Source: Antennarius striatus
Taxonomy: Eukaryota > Chordata > Actinopteri > Lophiiformes > Antennariidae
Direction of reading: 5' to 3'
NCBI RefSeq assembly: GCF_040054535.1
Contig: NC_090797.1
Location: 1,006,001 to 1,070,000, forward strand
Length of the DNA: 64,000 nucleotides
A program made the position numbers and the translations under genes. This document shows positions 1-13,641 of this stretch, one piece after another. The notes under the pieces were generated by a model. It was given only the letters and a program-made list of their open reading frames with translations. It was not told where the DNA came from and made no database searches. The first letter of the stretch is position 1. Each line of letters opens with the position of its first letter.

Positions 1-395
1 CCGGTCCGTTTCCTGTCAGTCGAAGCAGAGGGATTAAAAACCCACGAGGCCTCTTTACATACATGTTACATACATTAGTTTGAACACAAACTTATTGCAC
101 GCAAGCACAGCCAAAATGTCCCTCAATGTTTGCAAGAGTGCAAACAGGAAGTACAAAGCTAAACCCCGCCCTACTCTGCCTCTGATTGGTTAAACTTCTT
201 CTTCTTCTCTATTGATTGATTTATTAGCATGGAAATAGTCTGGACTTGACATCTAGGAGGGGGCGGAGCCTGATCGGTGACACGTTTGAGGTCTGTGTGA
301 CCTCACACCTTCATATGGCGATCAGCGTCCTTGTGAAATAACCCTGAAGCTGGCGTGTTTGTCTGGTGCTGGCGTCAACGCCTTCTGTTTGGCAG

Positions 396-456
<61 letters not shown>

Positions 457-2879
457 GTATCCGCCTCCCATGGCGCCATTCACACACACACACTCCCCGT
501 TCCCGTTCCCGCCTTTCAAATGCTCATCCTCATTTCCATCTTTAAGCTGGTCACCATAGCCCCGCCCCCTCGCCATTGATAACATTAGACTTAATTCTGC
601 TGGACAGGTTTAAGCCCCACCTGCGTCTCAAGGTCGATGACATCATCGCAGACGCCATTTTTAACTTCACCTGCCCGGACGAAGGAAACCAGGAAGTGAT
701 GTCGATCCTCCATCGGCTCCAACCACCTGGGAGCTGATGGAGGTGGTGAAGGGGCGGAGCAAAGAAACGACAGAACCCGATGCGGGAAAGGAAACATAAA
801 AGGTTAAACGAGGGAGAGAAAGTTCTGAACGACTGGAGGAGGAACGAGAGGAGGAGGAGGCGATGAAGAGGAGATGAAAAAGGAGCGGGGAGGAAACACA
901 ACGGCGAGCGCGTGCAGGGCGTGGCTCAGGCGGAGAGGAGTTTCCATTACAGGCTGAATAAACTGATACCAGATGACTAATCGCCTCGCAGCCGCAGCAG
1001 AATTTACTCCAGACAAACAGGAACAGAAAGGAAGTCCAGGAAGTACCCAACGATCCCAGAAATCAGGAACAGAATCTGACGCTCCAAACGAAACGTCGTC
1101 TTCACAAAAACAATAAAGTTTCAATTTGAATACCCGCTTATTTTTTCCACGTTTTAACACCTGAAGAAGATAACATAACAGCCTAAAAGCTAAAAGCTAA
1201 TTATTGGACACCTGAGCTACAAGTTAACGCTTCATTAGTTAGCAGTGTTAGCATTAGCCATAGCGACTCTTTCCAAAAAAAAGGGTGTTTTGGTCACATG
1301 ACTCGTAAAATGTGCATGTTGAAAAGATTTAGAGGTTGGGCTAATCTAGGCTAAGCTAAGATAGGTTAGAGCTATTACAGTACAGGAGGTTAAAAATCTC
1401 ATGGAACGCATTCAAAGACATCCAGTAAAAATTCAGACGTGACGATTCGTCGCATCTGCTCTGTGGCCACGCCCCCCTGGTTAAGGCCTTTTACCCCTGA
1501 ATTCGTCTTCTAAGGCAGCGCCGACTTCCTGGTTGTGTTACGTTATCTTCAAGTTGAACTTGCTGACCTTAAACGACCTCTACAACTCACGTACAAACAT
1601 AATGTTGTTCTTTATTACGTCTGACTGACCAATAGAGCTGCAGGACAACAAATAAACAAACAAGACAAATGTGGGTGGAGAAAAAATAAACACGCAAACA
1701 CAGAAATCTGACTGGAACCCAGAAGAACATCCTGACCGTCCTACAGACTCCAGCTCCGTTTCTGTCCAGCCAATCATCATAGCCGCGATCCAACAACCGC
1801 CAAACGCACAAACAAACAAACAATAAACAACCGTCAGCGGATCTACGGCGCCAAACCCGCGCGGGGGAAACGTTTGTGTACCGAGGGAAAAATCTGACAT
1901 TTGGTTCCATTTACGAGCAAACGCGTGGCAGCAAACGGGTCCAGAACTTTTCTGCAGCGAGTCACAGGAAGTTGATGTGAACTTCACAATAAAAGTCTGA
2001 ACATGATGACCGCCTTATCAGACTTAGATACCGCTGTTACTTAAAGAATGACATAGCTAATTCTTTATTCGTTTAATGGGCAATAAGTCATCCTGATTCC
2101 ACTTTGGATCGCTTCCTGTAGTACTTTCACAATAAAAGTCTCCCAGGCGAGGGTAAAGATCACACCTCTTTAACAGCTGGAAGTTTTTAATGTCAAACAT
2201 CTGCAGGAAACGCTGAGGTTGAATCAACGGCTAACAACAAATTAGCACCACAAACAGGAGCAGCCTTCAAAATAAAATTCGACCAAAAGAGGAAATCAAA
2301 GATGGCGATAATGACAGCCTCGCTCTGCATCGCTTGACTTCTTTTAAAGGCTAATATTATGTCTGTATTTAGGGACGAACAGCAGGAATCACTGAGGAGG
2401 GAGGGAGGAGAGAAGAAGGAAGGGCAGGAAGCCAAGTCATGCAGGCGAATCGGCAGCCGGCCAGAATACAGGAAGTGAAGCACATGAGCTCACAATCGCT
2501 CAGCAAACACGCTGAACCGCCGCTAGAGATGTGTACACACTGGAAACGCTGCTGCTGCTAGACGCTAACCCACTCTGATGGCGCCGCTAACACGCTATCC
2601 CGCTCCGATGGCGCCGCGGCGCCCTGACGGAGTCTGTCTGAGTCAGATGGCGTTAGGTTTACGACCAAAACACAAAGGGAAGTTCCAGAACCAATCAGAA
2701 GTCCTTTAGCCTTCTAACAACATGCTGTCATCCCGACTAGCCACAGATTCTAACCGACAACCATCATGGCCGACGGTTGGAGTTGATTTAGAGAACAACT
2801 AAAATCAGGTTCCTGCTAACGTTTACTCTCTTTTGTTTGATTGATAGTTTTAATGTTAGCTTTTCTTTTGTTAACTTGT
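1..2879. other. Noncoding stretch, no gene seen
   Basis: Apart from the CA tract at 397-454 nothing was recognised. Open frames here lack any domain and mostly read through low-complexity sequence. A GTGAGT donor-like site at about 1591 (minus) has no credible exon attached. Confidence 0.6.
397..454. repeat. CA dinucleotide microsatellite
   Basis: About 29 uninterrupted AC units. It gives His-Thr and Cys-Val reading frames on the two strands that are not genes. Confidence 0.97.
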
Positions 2880-3345
2880 TGACTCTACTAGCTAACAACA
2901 ACACAGCTTAGCCTTGAATATTCAGTACTCAGAGGTGAGCCTGCTATCGTTGGGTAGCTATTCACTAGCTTAGCTTCATTGAGTAGCTAGCTTAGCTCTG
3001 AATGTTCATAGCTACAGTTAGCAAAGCTAACTGCATCCTTGGGTAGCTCTTTATTAGCTTAGCTTCATTGAGGAGCTACCTTAGCTCTGAATATTCACTA
3101 GCTTAGCTTTGTTTGGTAGCTAGCTTAGCTGTGAAGGTTTACTAGCTTGTTTCTGAATGTTCGCTGAATGACATAGCTAGATTAGCTTGAATGTTTACTA
3201 GCTTAGCTCTGAATGGTCACTGAACATGCAGCGCTAAGCTAGCAATGTATTTTGGTAGCTAGCATAGCTCTGAACGTTCACTAGCTTAGCTCTGAATGTT
3301 CACAGAGCTACCTAGCTAAGCTAGCTATATCGTTGGGTAGCTCCA
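2880..3345. repeat. Degenerate minisatellite rich in GCTTAGC/GCTAGC
   Basis: Variants of TAGCTTAGCTCTGAATGTTC recur a dozen or so times with drifting spacing. Related TAGC-rich clusters occur elsewhere in the window (near 7.7, 7.9, 11.3 and 15.9 kb). Confidence 0.7.
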
Positions 3346-3515
3346 ACAAGCTCCTGAGAAAGTCCGACAGGATGCACCCCGCCAAAATAAACGTTACCAG
3401 CGTTCAGGAGGGAGGGGCGATGAGGTGAACGACGCCTTGCTGCTAAAGCTGTCGCTAACGTTTGTCAAGTGTTTCCCATTTGGCTCCAGCAGGCGAGACG
3501 CTAATCAGTGACACT

Positions 3516-3520
<5 letters not shown>

Positions 3521-3578
<58 letters not shown>
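3521..3578. repeat. TG microsatellite
   Basis: 29 uninterrupted TG units. Confidence 0.97.
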
Positions 3579-3579
<1 letters not shown>

Positions 3580-5565
3580 TCCCAGTCCATTAACCATTTG
3601 TTCACCTCCCTGACTTTTCCTCAAAGTGTTTTCCTCTCCTTCTGAACTCCGATTTTGACTCAGTCCTACCTTTGACCTTCTAACTCCGCCTCCTGTGAGC
3701 CGGTTGGTTGCTCTTCAATCTCCAACGCACTCATTACCCACAATCCCCGCTACCAGGTGCATTAATGGATTCTGAAAACAGCTTATTATGCTTATTTGCA
3801 GAAAACATTAGCGGTAGCCTAAGCTAGCGCCTCCCGTCTGAACGCTCCGCGGCGGCAAACCAACGGTTCGCCGATGATGAAAAGAAAACAACTTCCTGTT
3901 GGTGCTTTACATACATGCCTCATCTGTAATCAGCCACGTGTGTGTATGTGTGTGTGTGTGATTACGGCGCCGTGTGAGCGTGAAACACGCTGATTGCTTG
4001 ATGGAGAGAACAAGTAGCGCTAATGCTTAATGGAAGGGTTGTGGGTTCAGATGAAATCATGTGGAGAACGTTTGTGTTCCGCGAGCGCAGAAAAACGACA
4101 AGAAGGTAAAGACGGAGAGAACACACACACACACACACACACATACCCGTAAATCCATCATCTGGGGGTCAGAGGTCACTCGGCTGCGTGGAAAGGAGGG
4201 ACTTTAATTTGCTGCTTCAAACCACATGTGGACACCCACTCCAACACTCCAACCACACACATACTTCACTCCCCCCAAACACACACACACGTGCCTCACA
4301 CCCACTCAGCGACGCCGTCACATCTCTGCTAACAGTTAGCACCGTTAGCGACGCGCTAAAGCTCACGTCCGCAGAGAGACGGCCTCAGACGGAAAGAATC
4401 CCGTTGCACGGATGGACGGTTCATTTCTGGGCTCGACCAATGAGAAGAGAGGAAAACGTTTGTCGTTTTTATCAAACCCGCTAAAGTAATCCAAACGCAT
4501 CAAAACGTGAAACCCAGAGACGCGTCACGTCTGCAGCGATAGTCTGCTGACCTTCATCATCAGGAGGACGAAGAACCAGCGACAGAAAAGATTCTGCTTC
4601 CGTTCAGGACTCCCTTTCAGATTTAATCAGCCTTTTATGTAATAAATAAATCATAAATAAAAGTGTTTTACTGTGTTTAAACCATTGATTTGATATTGAT
4701 TTCTATCATATTTGTTATCAACCGAGTCGAATGAGGTCGGGACTGTTTTTTCCGGGTTCAGGTCGAATTTGAGCCTTTGAAAGTCCAACAACCTCCGTTC
4801 AAAGTGAAAGTCAGGAAGCTTCAGAGCATCACCTTTATCAGCTTCCCCTTCCTGAACAAACAGACCGGTCAAGGACACACACACGCGCACACACACACAC
4901 ACACACACAGCTGCTGTTTCTACTGCAAACACAACCTTTGCACGCTGGAGGCCTCAACACAGATTACACACACGCTCACGCTAACGGACACACACACACA
5001 GATTAAACCTGTAATGAGACACACGTGACATCACAAAGGTTCAGAGGTCGTGTTAAACGTTAAATTATGTAAAATAAAGTTTATTCTGAGGGTTTAGAAC
5101 GTGTTTTTTAACACTAAATCCTGATTGTTTTTCCGCTAATAAATTAGCTCCTTCCTTTAGCGTCAGCGTTCTTTTATCCGTTAGGCAGCATAGTGAAGCT
5201 GACCCGACGTGGAAACCTCTCGGCGTGATGCAACATCCACATCGGCAGCGGCAACTCCACTTGTAATGATTTCGTACGAAGCGTCGGATTCCCCGGAGGC
5301 GTCGGCTGATGATGGAGCAGTTTCTGCCAGATCAAGCAGCCGATTAAATTACAGAGACGCGTCTAAAGTTTTTAAAAGCTTCCGTTCGGAGCGGGATCAC
5401 CTCTGACGTGTGATGTTTGAGGGAAGTTTCCCGTCCATTAAACCCCAGGATGGAAAGAGACTTTATAGTTCCATCAAAACGTACGATTTAATAACGTTAA
5501 AATCACAGCGAACGCGTCCTCGTGGTGCGTTCAGGTGCTGAGGGGAAGGTCCGAGAACCGGATCT
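3579..5565. other. Noncoding stretch with short CA tracts
   Basis: Short CA tracts at about 4120-4143, 4260-4295, 4876-4910 and 4970-5025. No exon with credible splice signals and conserved protein was recognised. Confidence 0.55.
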
Positions 5566-5775
5566 GTTCTTTACCGTGTTGGCGGATGGATACAACATCA
5601 GTGAGACTGTATCTTGTTCTTTACCGCGTGTTGGCGGATGGATACAACATCAGTGAGACTGTATTTTGTTCTTTACCACGTGTTGGCGGATGGATACAAC
5701 ATCAGTGAGACTGTATCTTGTTCTTTACCGCGTGTTGGCGGATGGATACATCAGTGAGACCGGATCTTGTTCTTG
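5566..5775. repeat. Tandem repeat, four copies of about 50-52 bp
   Basis: Units start at 5566, 5616, 5668 and 5720 and share GTTCTTTACC, GTGTTGGCGGATGGATACA and CATCAGTGAGAC. They differ by a few substitutions and a short deletion in the fourth copy. Confidence 0.9.
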
Positions 5776-6057
5776 TTGGTGGAGTAAAGACGTAGTTCAT
5801 GTGTTCTCGTGACTTTTGCGTTCCTTTTCATTCTTTATCATTGTTTATGTAACTTAAATATATAATTTATTACACACAAGTAAAGTCTGCGTGTCTATTG
5901 GTTGATAAAAATATAATTCAGAATTTAAAAATGATAATATAGAGGGTTTGAGGCTTTTTTTTACAAGACTGGCACGGATTAAAATGATTCAATTATTTTA
6001 AAAGGGGAATTATTTGACTTACGAGTTCAGTCACGGAACGGATTAAACTCGTATCTT

Positions 6058-6385
6058 GAGATTCTACTATAGGTTCTACTGTAGGTTCTACTGTAGTTTC
6101 TACTGTAGGTTCTACTACAGGTTCTACTGTAGGTTCTACTGTAGGGTCTACTATAGGTTCTACTGTAGGTTCTACTGTAGGGTCTACTATATGTTCTACT
6201 GTAGGTTCTATAGTACAGGGAATTGTTGGCTTTCTATCTGTTAAGCGCTTCAAAATATCTTCAGATGTGATTAAGCGCTATATAAATAAAAGTTGATGAA
6301 ATAAAAGTTGTTGTTGTACTATAGGTTCTAATGCAAGTTCTACTGTAGAGTCTCCTGTAGGTTCTACTGAAGGTTCTACTGTCCC
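6058..6385. repeat. 12-bp minisatellite (GGTTCTACTGTA) with an internal insertion
   Basis: Around a dozen 12-bp units at 6058-6215 and a few more at 6318-6385. Because 12 is a multiple of 3, both strands stay open (Thr-Val-Glu-Pro on minus, Tyr/Phe/Cys on plus); this is not a gene. About 100 bp separating the two parts contain AAGCGCTATATAAAT, a motif common in dispersed teleost retroposon tails. Confidence 0.85.
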
Positions 6386-6410
6386 TCATGCGTGCAGCAG
6401 CAGGATTTGT

Positions 6411-6592
6411 GTTGTTGGTTTGTTGGTGTGTGTTGGTGTGTGTTGGTGGTTCTAGTGGTGTGTGTTGGTGGTTCTAGTGGTGTGTGTTGGTGTGTGTTGG
6501 TGGTTCTAGTGGTGTGTGTTGGTGGTTCTAGTGGTGTGTGTTGGTGTGTGTTGGTGGTTCTAGTGGTGTGTGTTGGTGTGCGTTGGTGTGTG
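6411..6592. repeat. GT-rich minisatellite (GGTGGTTCTAGTGGTGTG family)
   Basis: Alternating units of TGTTGGTGTG and GGTGGTTCTAGTGGTGTG. The pattern repeats in a higher order of about 50-60 bp. Confidence 0.85.
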
Positions 6593-7116
6593 ATGATCCT
6601 GGATGTTCTCCTCATGAACCCGTCTAGCAGCAGAACTCTGAAGCCTCCGTTCCTCCTGCTGATGGCTCCAACAATAGACTCAGAATAGCAGGTAATTAAA
6701 GTCATTGTATGAATTTAAATAGAAACAGAAACGAGCCTGAATCATTAGACGACCCCCCCTCCCTCCAACCCCCCAGCCTCTCCTGTCACCGCGTCTCTTT
6801 TCATGTTTTTTATTCTTTGACGAGCTCGCCGCCGCCGCCGCCTTTTATCCCGTAATGATGAGTCTGTCTGCTGGAGAGCGACGGCTCACGTCTCCGCCCG
6901 TCTGACAGACGTGACCCTGAATTAACAGACGAGTAGCTCCGCCCATTACCCGGCTGCTAAACGCTCGCCACTCCCTGGGCGAGATATCCATCATCGTGAA
7001 CCGGCGGCCCGCGAGACGGATAGCAACGGCGAGCGCGGCGGCGGCCGCCATGATAACGTTAAAGGGCATCTGGGGTAACATAAAGGACGCCCAACGGCTC
7101 GACGTCGTTCCGACTA

Positions 7117-7195
7117 GGCGCTCCGACACGGCGCTCCGACACGGCGCTCCGACACGGCTCTCCGACACGGCGCTCCGACACGGCGCTCCTGGGAG
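7117..7195. repeat. 13-bp GC-rich tandem repeat (GGCGCTCCGACAC)
   Basis: Five full units and a partial one, with a single change (GGCTCTCC) in the fourth. It lies in a CpG-rich island at about 6.83-7.2 kb. Confidence 0.9.
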
Positions 7196-10100
7196 TTCTG
7201 ATGCTGACAAAACTGACTTACAAATTGTCCCGTCAACGAGACAATGTAATCTGACTGGATGTGAGGCGGCTTTCTTCTTCCTGTCAGCCACAACAATTTG
7301 CGGAAAATCTCATCTCGGTGAAATGTCCCGGTGAATTTCTGCCGGTGAAATTGGGCAGCAAATTGATTTTTTTTTCTTTTTACTTTAAAAGAAAAGAAAA
7401 GGGAAATTAGATCTCAGATTTACAGTCGTCCTGAAGTTGTTTCAGGAATTTGATCAAACCTCAAAGTTCGTCCACACTGCCCCCTAGAGGCAACCGTATT
7501 TACGGCGGGGAAGAGCCGCGGGACGTTTACGCACTAATGCCTCCGCTGCGACTGCTTCCTGTTGGATCATTGTGGGTGGAGCTTCATCGTTTGTAAGGGT
7601 TCTGTTCGCCACAGTCCAAAAATACGATTAACACAGATTCAACATCGGTCCGAAAGAATGAGCCAGGAAAGACAACGGTTACACGGCAGCTAGTAGAAGT
7701 TAGCAGCTAGTAGCCATTATCAGCTAATTCAAAGAAGGACATTAAACATCACGTTAGATGCTATAATGCCTCCGACCTGTCTGATGCCAATTTGGGACAA
7801 ATCAGATATAAATTGAGCTAACGGCTATTTGCTAGCTAGTTGCATTTTAAAGTCTGAGCCGGCGTGACATGGCAGGAGTTTGTGTGCATTTGTTAGATTT
7901 ATACGGCAGCTAATAGCCGTTAGCAGCTAGTAGCTGTTAGTAGCTAAAAGCCATTAGCAGCTAACTCAAGGAAGAAGAAAATTAAAACATCGTATTAGAC
8001 GCAATAATGCTTCAGCTCCTCCCTAATTTGACGCCATCTTGGGACAAAACGAGTCTCCATTGAGGTAACAGCTAATTGCTAACTAGCTGCATTTTACATG
8101 TGGTTGTCAGCCACACTCGTAGCATTGTTGGGACATTGCTAATCGGATCTGTTTAATCTGGTATTGATTATGTGATCAGTTCCGTTTTATCTGATATTGA
8201 TTATATGATTGGTTCTATTTGATCTCATATTGATTATAGGATCAGTTCAATTTGATCTCGTATTTATTATGTGATCGGTCCTGTTTGATCTGGTATATTA
8301 TGTGACCGGTTCTGTTTGGTTAACGCCGCAGACGCTCTGAGAGCTTCTGAACGCTGCCTGGAGGAGGTAAAGCAGATAATGAACTATTTAAACGCATTAA
8401 GGCGTCGTTATTTGACAAAGACTAACAGGATCCACGTTAACGGCAGCCAGACAAGCTGATCAGAGTCTTCTGGCCTCCTCTTCGTCGGTTCTGCATCGGT
8501 TCTGAGCGTTATACTTGGCGTTAATGACTGGATTTCATTCAGGAGAGCTTCCCCGTTCGCCGGTGTGAACGCCTACACTCACACTCCTGCATAAAAAGCA
8601 ACGCGCCGCTAAGAAAGTCACTTCTTTATGTTTCTGGAAGCTTTCTGTTTCCATTCACTAACGGGATTAAAAAAATAGGAGAGATGAAAGGAATCAAAGG
8701 AGGAACACAGCTTCGCTCCTTCGGGATGGTTCAGTCGCTGTTGGATTAGCGACCGTCTGCAGGTGGAGCGTCGCCGTAACAACCCAAGAAGACTCAAAAG
8801 GAAATTCAAAAATCAACGGCGGCGCCAAGTTCCTGTGATGACAGAAGTTATTTTTTAAATTTGAGTAGCTGGGAAAAACAAATAATTGTTATTTTGGCTC
8901 CAAAAATAACTCCTGAATGGTGAAAATTATGGATAATTATTAATTTTATTGTCCGTTTTGAACATATTTCTCTAAGCTACACGCTAGGCTTTCATAGTTT
9001 TTCTTCTCTACAAAAGACAAACATTTAAAAACTGTTCCAACAATTGATTTTTCACACAAAAATGCCAAATTATCACAAGTCCAGCTCCTCGAGTTAAAAA
9101 ACCCCAACTGTTATTGTCTGGTGTTGTCATGCGGTGAAGATGCTAATGCTAAACGTCGCAGGATGTGAAACATCAAGCGAGACGAGTTTATTCTGACGGG
9201 TTTCACGCTTATTTTCTGGAACTGTTTTATTAAACTTTGTTTAATCTGATTGAACGCTTCATTAGATGGAGGCAGGACCGACTGATTTAAATGTAAACAC
9301 AAGTCCGTCCAGTAAACCGGTTCCACCACAAACCGGTCAGACGTAAAGGTCAGCTACGACGCAGGAGACGAGTGGAGCCCATAAGCCCCGCCCTCTGGCC
9401 TGGGACCGGCCAATCAGAGCAGAACTCCCTCAGGACTCTTCAAACACAAACACAGATGATCATCTTCCTATTTCTGAGTTGATTCCATTAATGTGAGATT
9501 TTTCTTCTTTGTGGAATATTTTTCGTTTCTTCATTCTTTTCTTTATGAAGCAGAAAATTAGATGTAAAGAATCGACAGAGATGAAAACATTTTGTGACAG
9601 AACCGAACCGATGAGTTGAATAATTGACAGATGTAATCATGAATCCTCCGTCTTTATGTTTAGTTGTTGATTTTCCTTCATTTTTCAGTAACGTCATGAA
9701 TTATAAAAGCCTGATCCGACGTAAACTGATCCAAAGATTGAAATAACTTGAGCGGAAATGAATAACGCTCTTAAAACCGTCATTAATACGTCTTTATTTA
9801 ATGAGTTCCTCTCTCAGAGATAAACAAACAATCTAATAATGTTTGAGATTAAAACGCCGGCGACATTTATCTCCGTCGGATTCAGACTTTATCTGGACAA
9901 CATGACACACAAGCATGTAAACAAGCAGCGCAGGAAATAACATGTCCTTCCACAGCGCGTAAACACAACATGTGAAAGCAGGGAGCGACGGCGTGACCTC
10001 CTGACCTCTGGGGACTGGTTGTCACTTCCTGTCTTAAATCAAAAGTTCTTGACTGAGTTCAGGGTAAAGTCCTCGTGTTGCTCATTAAAACTCAATCTAG

Positions 10101-12118
10101 TGCTTTAAAGTACAAATATTTTTTGTCTGAACACATGCTGAACATCCCGAGCCGAGTCTAGAGCAGACGGTCGGCGTGTCAGGGGGGTCGAGACGTCCGT
10201 TTGTCCGGAGTTTCATCCGACGAGCGCGTTTCAATCTGCAGACGGACTTTGATCACAGATTAGAAACGGCTAACGCGACTTTATCGAGCTGCTCGCAGAA
10301 CTCAAACACACATTTCAGTCGTTGCTTTTTACTTCTTCCCAGCACGTTATTTGAATTTTAAATCCCACAGATTCGTCTTAGACGTCCCTGAGATGCTGCA
10401 GAGTTTCATGTTTTATTTTCTTTAATGCTGAAAACACTTTTTTTTTTGTAGTTTATAACAGAAAAGAACAGATAAGAGGTACTTTTTCTTCTTCCCACCT
10501 CATACTAGAATAAAAAATTGCTGAATGAACCAAACAACAATGACCAGGAATTCAAGGCCGGGTGTGTCGACACAAGCGAGTCTGATAAATACTGAATAAT
10601 TCAATAGATAAACACGCCATTAAACTCAACTGATTTCTATCGGGTTCTACTGGATGCGTTTATTCTCCTTGTCGTGGAGACGCTCCACTTCCTGCGTGAC
10701 GCTGACACTAACCGGCCCGCATTCCTTCCAAACTGGTTTCTGATTCCTGCACAGCCTCCATTCAGACGCACAACAGGACGACACATTCCTCTGAGCCGTA
10801 TTTACCTCCAGCTACCAGCTAACGGCTAGCTAGCGCCAACAGACACAGCTGAACTTGAAGTTCTGTGCTCTTATTTTACCTACCTTTGTTTATCTAAGGA
10901 AAAAAAACACCAGGTCAAATAACAGATGAAGCAAAGATGGCTACGGGCTAACGGCTACACATTAGCGAGCCAAGAAGATGTTATCACCAGTCAGTTTGCT
11001 AATTATATCATTGGCGGCTTTTTGGGGTCACAACAGGGACTTGTCAGCGTGATAATCGATTACTTGTTTTACAAACACTATAAAAAAAACCTAAACATAG
11101 CTAATGCTAGCATCTTAATGTCTTCCTGTGTTGGAAGAAACAATATTTACTGGAAAGTTCAAAATAAAGCAACTTCAGTCGCTTCTCCCGCCAAGATTTA
11201 AGGAATGATCCCATTTTCACGCCTGGATAATAACATGCTATCAGCTAGTTAGCTTAGCTTACTTGGAAATGAGGAAAAAGTTAGCCTATACACATCTAAT
11301 TGCAACAAAATGCTAACGTTACTTTCTTACATGTGATTAGAACCATGTTAGCCTTTTCCCGCTACCTCCAATGCATATGCTAAGGTTAGCTAAGCTAACT
11401 AGCTGTAGCTTTAAACACATTCAATTCTTCATGTTGTGGCAGAATAATTGTATAAATAGAAAATTCGCACCAACTCACCACAAGTCGGACAAACAGGTGA
11501 GAAACTAAGTTAAAGTTTGTCGGCAACAGATGCTAACATGCTAGCTTCCTGCCAAACTCCAGATCAAAGCGTAAAGTCCAGTTTAAAACAAATAGATAAC
11601 AGAAAAAAAAACGTCAGAGCACCGCTACTTAAACACCTGCTAAGCAGCCAATCCAGCGAATGTCACACGAATACATGAATAAAAACAGCTCATTACCCTT
11701 TAATTCCACTTCCTGCGAGTCGCTGCTTTGCCAACCGTGAAGTCGCGAGTCAGTGGTTAGACGTGTCCAATAAAGAGCCAATAAAAATTCAGCTCGCCCC
11801 CGAGAAATATTTGTATAAACTTCCCAGAATTCCACACTACTTTTCAAAGACAATGTGACGGATCGTGTCCTCAGGGCGAGTCATCGGCGAGTTCAGCGAT
11901 CGCTAGCTGCACAGCGTTTTATTCTGGTGGAGCTTTCTCTGAAACAACCTGACTTTTAGCAAGACGCTAAAAAAAGACTCAGAACAGAGAAGAGTTGAAT
12001 AATCGCTGCAGTTTAGAACCTGACCCAACGCTGTGTCCTTCAGAATGGACCACAATGAAATGAAGGAGTCGCGACGAGTCGGAGTCAGACTGTTGAGCCG
12101 CTGAGGGCGGATCCTGGA
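7196..12118. other. Noncoding stretch, no gene seen
   Basis: AT-leaning sequence with scattered TAGC-rich repeats (7.69-7.98, 8.06, 11.2-11.4 kb). No exon was recognised on either strand. Confidence 0.55.
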
Positions 12119-12340
12119 CTAGATGGAACCATGTGGTACCTGGTTACCATCTAGTACCCGTTTTCCTTCTGACGGAACCATCTAGTACCTGGTTTATTTC
12201 TGAAGGAACCATCTAACACCTGGTTTCCTTCTGACAGAACCGCCAAGAGGCCGATTCCCTTCTGACGGAACCATCTAGTACCTGGTTCCTTCCTGATGGA
12301 GCCATCGAGTACCTGTTCCCTCTAACGGAACCATCCATCC
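12119..12340. repeat. Degenerate minisatellite (GGAACCATCTAGTACCTGGT)
   Basis: About six units of roughly 35-45 bp share GACGGAACCATCTAGTACC and a following TTCCTTCTG segment, with many substitutions. Confidence 0.75.
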
Positions 12341-13641
12341 TCCTAGAGTCCAGCATCTACTTCTGCTGCTCTGAGTCTTGGTTCTATCCGGGTCTCTGGT
12401 CTGAAACTTGTTTCCAAACTTTAATCAAGTCCCATGCCTAGGTCACGGGCCGGTCCTTAATAAAACAGTCAGGACACGTTCCATCTGGACCAGTTCCTCA
12501 TACTGAGTCATTCACACAGCCCTGAACAGAAACCTGATTTGTGACCCATTAACTTGAACCCTTTGGGTCCATGTTTCCAGCATTTAGACAGACCCAAACG
12601 TCCCCACAGCACAAAGTGTTGGAGCAGCCTTGGAACCATCACATGGATTCTAACATCAGTCTAAACACAGAAGGAATTATGCGCCCCCCCCCCCACTCCA
12701 GGTGCAACGTGGAGGCTATTCTAATCCATTAGCCCCCACCGTGGACAATTAAACCCCCACCACCACCATCAAACACCAACACGGGGCAGCTTCAGCTTCA
12801 CTTTTTAAATGTGTTTTCCTGACCTTTGGAGCCACCATCACTACCTATACATCTGATCAATACAACTGTTCCCGATCACGTTTAACGGCTCGGATCGATG
12901 CAGCAGCGGCTCGTTAAGGGGGGTGACATTCACACCGGAGAAGTCGTTCTGAAAGCCCCCCCCCCTCCCCGACGGGATCAGCCCACGCTGGGGCTCCAGA
13001 TGTTCCGAGCTTGGAGGAGTCCCAACACATTCCGCTGGCTTCCTGCGCGCCGGACTCCCTTTGGAAACCCTCAGATTTACTCAAACGTCCTCCCCCAGCT
13101 AAGATTCACGACATCAAAGCAGATTAAATGGATGAATCGATAGAATAGACTTCAAAGGTGAATTCGGCTGACAAGTCAAAAAGCCACAAACCCCTTTTAA
13201 AGCCGTTCTCCGGCTGGTTGTTGTCACCTGACGCCGCGGAGGTCTAACGCTACGTCGGTTGCAGCTCGACGCGCTCTCGGCCGGTTTTATGTCGTTTACT
13301 CAAAACGACGCACCGACCGGCGGAAACCGAACACCCCGAATTAACAAGACGTGAATGTTAGTCGTGAAACATCTAAAGTTGTGTTTCACGTTGAATGTGT
13401 GTTTCACCAGGAGTGACTTCATCTTTAAATTTGATGTTTTTCCAGAGGGGTTCGGTGTGACGTTCTCCGAACGTTTGGAAGGGGAAAACGCGTGGATTCA
13501 GAGCCGCCGGTGAGAAATAAAAATCGGTAAAAATCGTTCAGGACTTTGAGAAGATTCGTTAAAGTGTTGCTGGAGTTGGAAGCAGGAAGGGTTTGGGTCA
13601 CATTTCCACGCGATGTGGACACGGGTAGGGGGGAGGCTTAC
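12341..13641. other. Noncoding stretch; CpG content rises to the right
   Basis: No gene recognised. From about 13.2 kb the sequence becomes CpG-richer and merges with the candidate first exon at 13.64-14.2 kb. Confidence 0.5.

Noticed and set aside
5209-5406. 65-codon plus-strand frame (METSRRDATS...)
   Set aside because: No family recognised, no splice signals in agreement, and isolated in noncoding DNA.
5566-5775. CRISPR-like regular repeats
   Set aside because: Head-to-tail tandem units without unique spacers, in a vertebrate genome.
6056-6253. Repetitive Val-Glu-Pro-Thr protein
   Set aside because: Produced by a 12-bp noncoding minisatellite open on both strands; no start context, splice signals or flanking coding sequence.
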